Assembly (NCBI GenBank): GCA_007128245.1
Contig: SKXU01000057.1
Span: 1-5,788 of the forward strand
Direction of reading: 5' to 3'
Origin: Candidatus Woesearchaeota archaeon
GTDB taxonomy: Archaea; Nanobdellota; Nanobdellia; Woesearchaeales; SKIA01
DNA length: 5,788 bases
The notes under the pieces are model-generated. The model searched no databases. It was not told the origin of the DNA and saw nothing but the letters and a program-made list of their open reading frames with translations. Shown here one piece after another: positions 1-5,788 of this stretch. How positions within the stretch are numbered: the stretch's first letter is position 1; each line of letters opens with the position of its first letter. The position numbers and the translations under genes are program-made.

Positions 1-95
1 AACACGAACTCTTCTTTGTCTGTTATGAGTGTGGCGCGAAGCTTTTTTGCGATACGCAAACCAGCCATGCCTCCTCCGACAACAATACACCTCAT
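1..95 (-). CDS. N-terminus of FAD-dependent pyridine-nucleotide oxidoreductase (NADH dehydrogenase-like), partial
   Basis: Read on the minus strand, an ATG at 95-93 opens a frame of 31 codons that runs off the left edge. It begins MRCIVVGGGMAGLRIAKKLR and continues ATLITDKEEFV. What is seen is a beta strand (CIVV), a glycine-rich turn (GGGMAG, residues 7-12), a helix, and a second strand ending in an acidic residue (TLITD, about 22-26). That is the FAD-binding Rossmann start of the two-dinucleotide-binding flavoprotein superfamily. The following KEEF resembles the region after this strand in type II NADH dehydrogenases and sulfide:quinone reductases, which act at the membrane on quinones. Only the FAD-binding start is visible, so the substrate is not determined; a thioredoxin-reductase-like or other FAD oxidoreductase remains possible. 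It is transcribed divergently from the gene at 178 and has its own TATA-like element about 27 bp upstream of the ATG, consistent with a leaderless mRNA. Confidence 0.72.
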   Translation of the reverse strand, partial: MRCIVVGGGMAGLRIAKKLRATLITDKEEFV

Positions 96-117
96 ACAGT
101 TCTGGCACGGAGTCTGC

Positions 118-126
118 TTTAAAAAA
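118..126 (-). promoter_or_regulatory. TATA-like box for the leftward flavoprotein gene
   Basis: On the minus strand this reads TTTTTTAAA. Its centre lies about 27 bp upstream of the ATG at 95. Archaeal TATA boxes sit about 25-27 bp before the transcription start, so transcription would begin at or next to the start codon. The box is less canonical than the one at 3186. No transcript data are available to confirm it. Confidence 0.5.
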
Positions 127-147
127 TCATTGTTTTTGCGAGTAAGG

Positions 148-155
148 TTTATTAA
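148..155 (+). promoter_or_regulatory. TATA box for the gene at 178
   Basis: TTTATTAA is centred 26-27 bp before the ATG at 178, preceded by purine-rich AGTAAGG, which could serve as a BRE-like element. The spacing predicts a leaderless transcript. It also supports choosing the ATG at 178 over in-frame upstream ATGs at 16, 25 and 67, which lie upstream of this promoter and inside the opposing gene. Confidence 0.6.
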
Positions 156-177
156 GCGTCTTGGTCTCAAGAAGGTT

Positions 178-627
178 ATGCGAATACACCTAGTGCTCTT
201 GATGGTGGTGCTCATGGCAGTGAACGTACACGCATTCTTCCCACCACTGGACGAAGCAGCTCCCGTGCCCGGACAAGAAATGCCCCCTGAACTTCCCGAC
301 CAGATAGCGCCACTGCCTGACTCGCTACCACCAGAAGAGCCGATACACGAGCAGCCCGTAGAGGTTCAAGAAGAAGCTGCGACGTTCTCGCTCGGAATGC
401 TCCTTATTGGAGTGGGGCTCCTCGTTCTCGCAGCACTCGGCGTGGGGACGTACTACGTGATAAGCAAAAAACACACCAAACCCGTCCTGGACGAGCACAA
501 AGTATCGGAGCTTAAGTTGTACGTGACGCAACTGCGCATGCAAGGAGTGGATGAAGCGGCAATTAAAGACCAACTACGCAAAGCACAATGGCCTGAAGCA
601 TACATAGCACGCGTCACGCAACCATAA
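178..627 (+). CDS. Signal-anchored membrane protein with Pro/Glu-rich stalk and cytoplasmic helical domain
   Basis: This 149-residue protein has a clear layered design. Residues 1-19 (MRIHLVLLMVVLMAVNVHA) form a signal peptide with likely cleavage after VHA. Residues 20-68 are rich in Pro and Glu with almost no hydrophobic runs, suggesting an extended stalk outside the membrane. Residues 70-95 form one transmembrane helix, followed by basic SKKHTKP, which places the C-terminus in the cytoplasm. Residues 104-149 look like a compact helical domain: helix ELKLYVTQLRMQG, turn, helix EAAIKDQLRKAQW, turn, short helix. The pattern L..Y....R..G.....I...L..A.W resembles a small helical repeat that I recall from membrane proteins of DPANN archaea and CPR bacteria, where GW usually replaces the QW seen here. 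No catalytic motif is visible and the role is unknown; anchoring or scaffolding is only a guess. An N-terminally longer reading (from 16) is rejected because the signal peptide and TATA geometry both fix the start at 178. Confidence 0.8.
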   Translation: MRIHLVLLMVVLMAVNVHAFFPPLDEAAPVPGQEMPPELPDQIAPLPDSLPPEEPIHEQPVEVQEEAATFSLGMLLIGVGLLVLAALGVGTYYVISKKHTKPVLDEHKVSELKLYVTQLRMQGVDEAAIKDQLRKAQWPEAYIARVTQP

Positions 628-629
628 GC

Positions 630-636
630 TTTTTAT
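630..636 (+). promoter_or_regulatory. TATA box for the Zn-ribbon/metG operon
   Basis: TTTTTAT begins only three bases after the preceding stop codon, and its centre lies 26 bp before the ATG at 659, again predicting a leaderless transcript. The same T run could also act as an oligo-T termination signal for the upstream gene, since archaeal termination favours T-rich tracts. The two roles cannot be separated from sequence alone. Confidence 0.55.
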
Positions 637-658
637 GCCATGAGCTGTTATACCTAGC

Positions 659-1069
659 ATGCTTGATGATATACCTCAGAGTATGGACGACCTGCTCTAT
701 TTTAGTAACAGAAAACTCCCAGACGGCGTACGCATCATTGCGTGGGTAGAAAAAATTAGTTGCCCTGCATGCGGCGACGCACTCATGGGAAAACCCGTGG
801 ATGAAAAAACAGGAAAAGTAAAGATACGCGCAGCAGAATTCGTCTGCCCAGCATGCGGTCACACAGAACCAAAAGCTGCGCACCTCAAAAAACTCTCAAT
901 GCAGGTGAGATACACAGACACCACAGGAAAAAACTGGAAGGCAGCCACGACAGAGTACAAGTTGCGCACGTGGAAGGGCATGAAAGCATACGTCTTTGAA
1001 AATGAGTTCACCAATGAAAAAATGGGTGTTACCAAACGACTCAAAATGAAAGGCGACCCGAAAGAGTAA
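659..1069 (+). CDS. Zn-ribbon protein, probably nucleic-acid binding, in operon with metG
   Basis: The 136-residue product carries two CPAC knuckles, at residues 35-38 (SCPACGDALMGKP) and 64-67 (VCPACGHTE), separated by a basic beta-rich stretch (KTGKVKIRAAEF). Together they give a classical four-cysteine zinc ribbon of the type found in archaeal RNA- and ribosome-associated proteins. The second half (about 80-136) is basic and predicted beta-rich (MQVRY, TEYKLRTW, KAYVFENEF, MGVTKRLKMK) and has no cysteine. It reads like a second ribbon that has lost its metal ligands. I recall similar short proteins starting near MDDL.YF in DPANN genomes, but could not search for them. The start at 659 is preferred because the TATA box is 26 bp upstream; the internal ATG at 683 is the alternative. 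The stop overlaps the metG start in TAATG, so translation is probably coupled. A link to translation is inferred from context and is not proven. Confidence 0.82.
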   Translation: MLDDIPQSMDDLLYFSNRKLPDGVRIIAWVEKISCPACGDALMGKPVDEKTGKVKIRAAEFVCPACGHTEPKAAHLKKLSMQVRYTDTTGKNWKAATTEYKLRTWKGMKAYVFENEFTNEKMGVTKRLKMKGDPKE

Positions 1070-3162
1070 TGAAAAAAAAAGTACTTGTTACAAGCGCACT
1101 TCCCTACGTAAATAACATCCCACACCTAGGAAACCTTATCGGAAGCACGCTCTCAGCGGACGTGTTTGCACGACACAAACGCCTACAAGGATGTGATGTT
1201 TTATACGTGTGTGGAGCGGATGAGCACGGAACCACAACAGAAATCAAAGCACGAGAAGAAGGAATCACTCCACAAGAACTCTGCGACAAATACGGAGCAC
1301 TACACAAAAACGTCTATGACTGGTTTGGAATCTCACTGGACGTGTGGGGGCGCACGCACACAGACACGCACGCGCGAATCGTGCAAGAGATTTTTTCAGA
1401 GCTAGACAGCAACGGATACATTCTCGAGCAAGAAGTAGAACAACTCTACGACGAAAAAGCACAACAATTCCTCGCAGACAGATTCGTAGAAGGAGACTGC
1501 CCCCATTGCGGCGCGAGTGGCGCGAGAGGAGACCAGTGCGACGCGTGCCAACAACTTATTATTGCAACGCAACTCGTACAACCCATAAGCAAACTCACAG
1601 ATACAACCCCTGTTATCAAAAAAACAACGCACCTCTTCTTAGACTTGCCTGCACTCACACCAGTGGTGGAGCAATGGCTCTCCCCGCGAGTGCACACGTG
1701 GAGTGCGAGCGCAGAAGCAATCACAAAACAATGGATGCAAGAGCTCAAACCACGAGCAATCACACGAGACCTCTCATGGGGAGTGGATGTGCCGGGAATG
1801 CCAGGAAAAGTGTTTTATGTCTGGTTTGACGCGCCCATAGGATACATCAGCATCACCGCGCACGCACGAGAGGACTGGAAGGAGTGGTGGCACAACCCAG
1901 AAGTTGAACTCGTACAATTCATGGGAAAAGACAATGTCGTATTCCACTCGGTCATCTTCCCAGCAACACTGCTCGGAACAGGCACGCACTGGAACACCGT
2001 AGACACCATTGCAGCAACAGACTTTCTCAATCTTGAGAGAGGAAAATTCTCAAAAAGCAGAAAAACAGGAGTCTTCGCAGAAGACTGCATCCGCTACGAA
2101 AAACAGCTCCCAGCAGACGTGTGGAGATACTACTTACTCTCCGTACGACCAGAAAGCGCTGACAGCACATTTAGCTTCGCAGACTTTCAAGCAAAAACAA
2201 ATAACGAACTCATCGCAAACCTGGCAAACCTCGTGCACAGAACAACACACTTTGCACACACAAAACTTGCAACTCAAAAAGGAGCACTCACGCCGACACA
2301 AGAAGCATTCATTGCGCAGACAAGACGCGCATACGCACATATACACGAGCTGCTTGACGCACACCACTTACGAGAAGCACTCAAAGAAACGATGAAAGTA
2401 GCCAAGCACGCAAACGCACACTTTCAGCACCAAGAACCGTGGAAGACAGTGGCTACCGATCCTGAGCGAGCAGCAGCAGACATTAGAGCACTCCTCACGA
2501 TCGTACAAGACCTCTCACTACTCGTGCAACCATTCATCCCGCACACAGCACAGCGCATACAAGAACTCCTTGGAGTAGATGGTCTTACGTACGAAAACCT
2601 CGCAGGGGCGTACGACAAACCGTTTAGCGAGCTAGCAACTCCGCAACCACTCTTCACCAAACTCGATGATGACCTGCGAGCACAACTCGAAGAAGAATTC
2701 CTCCCAAAAACGCACCCGCTCGACTTGCGCGTTGCACGCATCACCAACGCAAAAAATCACCCGAATGCAGACAAACTCCTCGTGCTCACCCTTGAGGTCG
2801 GTAAAGAATCCAGACAACTCGTGGCAGGACTCAAAGAACACTACACCACAGAAGAACTCGTAGGAAAACACATCATCATCGTCTACAACCTCCAACCAGT
2901 AAAGCTCAGAGGAGAACTCAGTCAAGGAATGCTGCTCGCAAGCGAGGATGAAAGCGGAACAGTGGGATTACTCCTTGCAGACGCACCAAGCGGAACGCAG
3001 CTATGTGTTGGAGAAACGCAAGCACAGACCGAAGCAGTGACGTTTGATGAATTTCTCACACACACCATTACGAGTAGTGCCGAAGGAGTCTACATAGACG
3101 AAACGCCGCTTCACGGAGCAACTATTACAGTAGATAAACACGCTTTTGGACGTGTGCGGTAA
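1069..3162 (+). CDS. metG: Methionyl-tRNA synthetase with C-terminal tRNA-binding (Trbp/EMAP-II-like) domain
   Basis: This 697-residue class I enzyme charges tRNA-Met with methionine in the cytoplasm. The Rossmann catalytic core shows ALPY (10-13, methionine pocket), the HIGH-type HLGN (19-22), GADEHG (49-54), RDLSWG (233-238), WFDAPIGY (252-259), GKDNVVFH (286-293) and the KMSKS-type loop KFSKS (326-330). The connective-peptide insertion holds one zinc knuckle with cysteines 144, 147, 157 and 160. The position of a second knuckle (ISKLTDTTPV) has no cysteine, so this is a one-zinc form as in E. coli. The helical anticodon-binding domain (about 370-540) keeps N387, R391 and PW at 457-458, equivalent by spacing to the E. 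coli anticodon readers N391, R395 and W461. Residues 551-645 form an OB-fold tRNA-binding domain (LDLRVARI, HPNADKL, LVAGL, LRGELSQGMLLAS), which in many archaea is a separate protein. A tail of about 50 residues follows (VTFDEFL to the end). The start codon overlaps the previous stop and no good Shine-Dalgarno is present, which fits re-initiation. Confidence 0.98.
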   Translation: MKKKVLVTSALPYVNNIPHLGNLIGSTLSADVFARHKRLQGCDVLYVCGADEHGTTTEIKAREEGITPQELCDKYGALHKNVYDWFGISLDVWGRTHTDTHARIVQEIFSELDSNGYILEQEVEQLYDEKAQQFLADRFVEGDCPHCGASGARGDQCDACQQLIIATQLVQPISKLTDTTPVIKKTTHLFLDLPALTPVVEQWLSPRVHTWSASAEAITKQWMQELKPRAITRDLSWGVDVPGMPGKVFYVWFDAPIGYISITAHAREDWKEWWHNPEVELVQFMGKDNVVFHSVIFPATLLGTGTHWNTVDTIAATDFLNLERGKFSKSRKTGVFAEDCIRYEKQLPADVWRYYLLSVRPESADSTFSFADFQAKTNNELIANLANLVHRTTHFAHTKLATQKGALTPTQEAFIAQTRRAYAHIHELLDAHHLREALKETMKVAKHANAHFQHQEPWKTVATDPERAAADIRALLTIVQDLSLLVQPFIPHTAQRIQELLGVDGLTYENLAGAYDKPFSELATPQPLFTKLDDDLRAQLEEEFLPKTHPLDLRVARITNAKNHPNADKLLVLTLEVGKESRQLVAGLKEHYTTEELVGKHIIIVYNLQPVKLRGELSQGMLLASEDESGTVGLLLADAPSGTQLCVGETQAQTEAVTFDEFLTHTITSSAEGVYIDETPLHGATITVDKHAFGRVR
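2719..3003 (+). other. tRNA-binding OB domain encoded within metG
   Basis: This stretch encodes MetRS residues about 551-645, the Trbp111/EMAP-II type OB fold that grips the tRNA elbow non-specifically and aids dimerisation. The diagnostic sequence blocks are LDLRVARI, then HPNADKLLVL, then VAGL, and SQGMLLAS. The fusion to the synthetase is intact: the frame is continuous and there is no linker stop, so it is a domain and not a separate gene. Confidence 0.9.
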
Positions 3163-3215
3163 TTAGTGCGGAGTGAAAAAGAACATTTATAAAACAGGTT
3201 CTCGGAATCAGCACT
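3163..3215. other. metG to surface-protein intergenic spacer
   Basis: The spacer is 53 bp long. It contains an A-rich, BRE-like stretch (3175-3183) and the TATA box at 3186-3194. I see no T-rich tract or hairpin convincing enough to call a terminator after metG, so some read-through into the next gene is possible. Confidence 0.5.
3186..3194 (+). promoter_or_regulatory. Strong TATA box for the large secreted protein gene
   Basis: TTTATAAAA is the most canonical TATA box in the window. It is preceded by purine-rich GTGAAAAAGAAC, a plausible BRE. Its centre is 26 bp upstream of the GTG at 3216, so the transcript is expected to start at the start codon. This supports GTG as a genuine start. Confidence 0.72.
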
Positions 3216-5788
3216 GTGAAATGGATTGCACTTCTTGCAGCGCTGCTGATTCTTCCAGTGGTAACAGCAGTCTCTGACGTGCGATTTGAAGTGCAAGGAC
3301 AACCCATTACGTACGCAAGCCCAGACCAAGTAGTACAAGGAGAACTCTCTTTTCGAGTGAGCAGAAATGTTCTCTCAGTACAATGGGCTGGAGACGCGCT
3401 AGTGGCTGGAGGAGGCGCACTAGATACTCCACGAGGCTGTCCCGAGCGATGCAGAATTCCTGCAACGCTGGAGCTCTCACCACAAGTTACCCTCACGGCC
3501 AGCAGACTCATTGAAGACGGAAACCAAGTACGACTCGAACCAAGGGACGTAACCCTGAACTTCCAAATAGACCAAACGCCTCCACTCATCGAAAACATAC
3601 GCGTAGGGGAGTGCACGCAAACATGCGCTTTCGGACCAAACCAAGGCAATCTCAGCTTCACAGTGCGACGGCAAGGAAGCCCAGTACTGCCGGAAACTGT
3701 GCGCGTAACCGCAAACAACAATCAACTCGACACGCGCTGCAGCCTCATACAAGACGCGCTCTCATGCACAACAAGAATTTCAGGCAATGTGGATCAATCC
3801 ATTCGCATCTTCGCAGAAGATGTGGCAGGAAACCTTGCTGAACGAGAATTTGAAGTCACGTACGACGCCATCGCACCAAGCATTATTGACGTGTCGTTAC
3901 AAGCAGACCGCCTGCCAATTAACGCAGACCAACTCCCTGGAGGACAATCAATACGGTTTCTCGTGCACGTAGAAGAACCTCTCGCAGCAACGATGCGCGT
4001 GCAGACAAGCTTTGGTAACTTCACAGGACAATGTATGCGCCGAGGAACACAACAAAACCAACTTGAGTGCGTAGCAGACGTGAGACCACCAAATCAGCGC
4101 ATCACAGACGACATAGAGATCATCATTGCTGACAGAGCAAATAACCAAGCACGACGAACACTACGCATAGAAGTCTATGAATCAGACGCTACTGCGCAAC
4201 CAAACTTTTGGAACGTACACGCAAGCCCAAGAACACGCATAGACGCATACACCTGGCAAGTCATCCCCAAAGACTTCTTTATTGACGTGCGCCTCACACC
4301 CATACAAGAAACGAGCGGACAACCAATCATCATGAGCGCGCAATGCCGCCTCGCAGGACAAAACCTCGAAGTAAAACCTATCGTGGCGCAACGATCAACG
4401 CGACTTGAACTCACACTCAACCCTACGACAACAAGACACCAAGCAGCAACGTATGAAGGAAACATCACCTGCACGCTACGCACAACAACACGCGTAGGAA
4501 ACACCGTGTTTGGCATCGGAGCAAACGCAGAAGAAGACACATTCGAAATTCCTCTTGCCCCGCACCTCGTACGCTTGCCACCGCCACAAGAACAACTACG
4601 AGAAGTACAACAAGTACTCAACAGAGAGATACGTGACCGACGAGAGCAGCTGCGTATTATGAGTCTTAGCGTTGAAGCATTAGGCGCGCTATGCGGAGTA
4701 GAACAAAACATGCTGGCAGCACAACTCGTCACGCAACTCGTCACCTTAGCACTAGACAACCTCCTAGGTGAACAGCTTGCAACGCCCGCAGCGGAAGTAG
4801 AGCGTGAGGTACGACGAGGAATTGATCGCTTACGAGACACTGTGCAACCACTCTGTTTCATGGTGACGTGTGATATAGGAAGTGTGCTGGGAGGGGACGC
4901 GCCTGAAGCCTTAGGAACTAATTTTGAAGAAGGACTTCGCGGACACCTCCAAGCAATACAACAAGCATCAGGAATTAGCTTTGACAGAAGCACCCTGCTT
5001 GATCCCGCACGAAGCGAATACGCAGCGATCCTCACAGGATGTTTGCCCGCGTATATGGAACATCAATACGCGAAACTCCACACACAATGCGTCTATGAAA
5101 CATGTCTGAGAGACGCAGGGCAGACAGGAATGACAGTACGTGAATGTCAACAACAACGATCATATGCAGAATGCGTCCAACAACGAGGAGCATTCTACTT
5201 TGCATTACCTTTGACTGCATGGGCAGACACTATTCTTGCACGCGCAGAACTCCTCTTGTCAAACCCGCTCACAGCAGTAGGAGCACTACAATCTGCGGTA
5301 TGTGGAATGTCTGCTATGCGCACCCGTATGCTGTGCCAACTGGATAGAACAAGAAACCTGCTCGGAAATGCACAAAATACCATACAAGACTTTGATAGGG
5401 GATACAACGTCATACGCAACCTCGTATCTACGAGTGGGGATGTGTGTGATGTCTCAACAAACTTTGACCGACTCCTCACACTACGACAATCACAACTCCC
5501 AAACGTACCCACGTGCAGGCCAGGATATGCGCGTGTCACAGTAGAAGGAAATGAATACGTCGTGATGAACATGCGCTCAGAAACAGTCATCTTCGGTCCA
5601 AGTAGTGCAGAGATGGATGATGATGCGCGAGCAGCCCAGCGCATCACACAATCATCAGGATCCCTACAACGAGTGCCCCCGCAGAGTCTTCCCGCAGGAC
5701 GATATGAACAGATACAGCAACCCTTTCAACAATGCCAAGAACAAATCCGATCCGCCATCGGAGAAACTGCAGAGTGGGCGGGAATGAG
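3216..5788 (+). CDS. Large secreted cysteine-rich protein, Ig-like domains plus helical region, C-terminally cut by window
   Basis: A GTG start opens 857 codons without a stop up to the right edge; I read every codon through. Residues 1-18 form a signal peptide (MKWIALLAALLILPVVTA). Residues about 20-450 are beta-rich. The segments 124-216 and 223-320 end or begin with motifs typical of bacterial-type Ig-like repeats: TPPLI (121-125), FAEDVAGN (199-206), DAIAPSI (217-223) and IIADRANN (303-310). The stretches on either side (20-118 and about 325-450) may be further domains of the same kind. Cysteines in this half come in close pairs (75/79, 133/137, 175/184, 273/285), as expected for disulphides outside the cell. 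From about 458 the protein turns alpha-helical, beginning with a charged Gln/Arg/Glu-rich helix. It carries 13 more cysteines, including CVYETC (625-630), C644 and YAEC (650-653) followed by AFYFALP. No enzyme motif is recognised. The function is unknown; a cell-surface structural or adhesion protein is the likeliest reading. A C-terminal anchor, if any, lies outside the window. It has its own leaderless-type promoter. Confidence 0.88.
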   Translation, partial: MKWIALLAALLILPVVTAVSDVRFEVQGQPITYASPDQVVQGELSFRVSRNVLSVQWAGDALVAGGGALDTPRGCPERCRIPATLELSPQVTLTASRLIEDGNQVRLEPRDVTLNFQIDQTPPLIENIRVGECTQTCAFGPNQGNLSFTVRRQGSPVLPETVRVTANNNQLDTRCSLIQDALSCTTRISGNVDQSIRIFAEDVAGNLAEREFEVTYDAIAPSIIDVSLQADRLPINADQLPGGQSIRFLVHVEEPLAATMRVQTSFGNFTGQCMRRGTQQNQLECVADVRPPNQRITDDIEIIIADRANNQARRTLRIEVYESDATAQPNFWNVHASPRTRIDAYTWQVIPKDFFIDVRLTPIQETSGQPIIMSAQCRLAGQNLEVKPIVAQRSTRLELTLNPTTTRHQAATYEGNITCTLRTTTRVGNTVFGIGANAEEDTFEIPLAPHLVRLPPPQEQLREVQQVLNREIRDRREQLRIMSLSVEALGALCGVEQNMLAAQLVTQLVTLALDNLLGEQLATPAAEVEREVRRGIDRLRDTVQPLCFMVTCDIGSVLGGDAPEALGTNFEEGLRGHLQAIQQASGISFDRSTLLDPARSEYAAILTGCLPAYMEHQYAKLHTQCVYETCLRDAGQTGMTVRECQQQRSYAECVQQRGAFYFALPLTAWADTILARAELLLSNPLTAVGALQSAVCGMSAMRTRMLCQLDRTRNLLGNAQNTIQDFDRGYNVIRNLVSTSGDVCDVSTNFDRLLTLRQSQLPNVPTCRPGYARVTVEGNEYVVMNMRSETVIFGPSSAEMDDDARAAQRITQSSGSLQRVPPQSLPAGRYEQIQQPFQQCQEQIRSAIGETAEWAGM

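Noticed and set aside
16..177. Longer N-terminus for the membrane protein starting at ATG 16, 25 or 67
   Set aside because: It would place coding sequence over the opposing flavoprotein gene and over the TATA box, and would bury the signal peptide 54 residues inside the protein.
1072..1080. Run of nine A after the metG ATG as a possible slippage site
   Set aside because: It simply encodes the KKK N-terminus. The reading frame is intact, with no alternative frame joining on, so programmed slippage is not supported.
1344..1829. Plus-strand frame of 161 codons inside metG
   Set aside because: It is an Arg-rich out-of-frame reading of the MetRS catalytic core, whose motifs are intact in the main frame.
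3125..3721. Minus-strand open frame of 198 codons across the metG/surface-protein junction
   Set aside because: It runs antisense through the metG end, the TATA box and the signal peptide of the next gene. Its composition is rich in Ser, Thr and Arg, with no recognisable motif.
4722..4745. Imperfect 12-bp tandem repeat encoding QLVTQLVT
   Set aside because: It has only two copies, in frame inside a helix-coding stretch. It is most likely a chance or minor duplication and is not a functional repeat array.
4175..5035. Long minus-strand open frame (286 codons) opposite the large surface protein
   Set aside because: The product is a low-complexity mix of Ser, Arg, Cys and Val with no domain. 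It is fully antisense to a frame with signal peptide, promoter and Ig-like motifs, and AC-rich sense codons explain the lack of antisense stops.
1..5788. tRNA, rRNA, CRISPR arrays, insertion sequences or attachment sites
   Set aside because: I saw no cloverleaf, no regularly spaced direct repeats, no transposase motifs and no terminal inverted repeats. Coding sequence fills almost all of the window.

Overview
The window looks archaeal, most likely from a DPANN-type genome such as the woesearchaeal or diapherotrite lineages. The phylum is an inference. The evidence is an archaeal TATA box a constant 26-27 bp upstream of the start codon of every gene that appears to open a transcript (leaderless geometry), the absence of convincing Shine-Dalgarno sites, a MetRS with a KFSKS loop fused to a C-terminal tRNA-binding OB domain, and small Zn-ribbon and membrane proteins of a style I associate with DPANN genomes. 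The sequence is of medium GC, and the coding strand is strikingly rich in A and C.

Layout. (a) 1-95, minus strand: the first 31 codons of a flavoprotein with an N-terminal FAD-binding Rossmann motif, probably a pyridine-nucleotide-disulphide oxidoreductase of the NADH dehydrogenase type. It is cut by the window edge. (b) 96-177: a compact divergent promoter region with one TATA box facing each way. (c) 178-627, plus: a 149-residue membrane-anchored protein with a signal peptide, a Pro/Glu-rich external stalk, one transmembrane helix and a small cytoplasmic helical domain ending in a QW motif. (d) 659-1069, plus: a 136-residue Zn-ribbon protein. (e) 1069-3162, plus: full-length methionyl-tRNA synthetase, joined to (d) by a TAATG overlap, so the two are probably one operon. 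(f) 3216 to the right edge, plus: a previously easy-to-miss open frame of at least 857 codons starting with GTG, right behind a strong TATA box. It encodes a large secreted, cysteine-rich protein with Ig-like beta domains followed by an alpha-helical, cysteine-rich half. Its C-terminus lies beyond the window.

How they fit together. Genes (d) and (e) form a translation-related pair. Genes (c) and (f) are cell-surface proteins with their own leaderless promoters, and (a) is probably respiratory or redox. There is no sign of mobile elements, CRISPR, tRNA or rRNA. The most novel item is the large surface protein (f). I cannot name its function, and no defence or biosynthetic system is demonstrable here.
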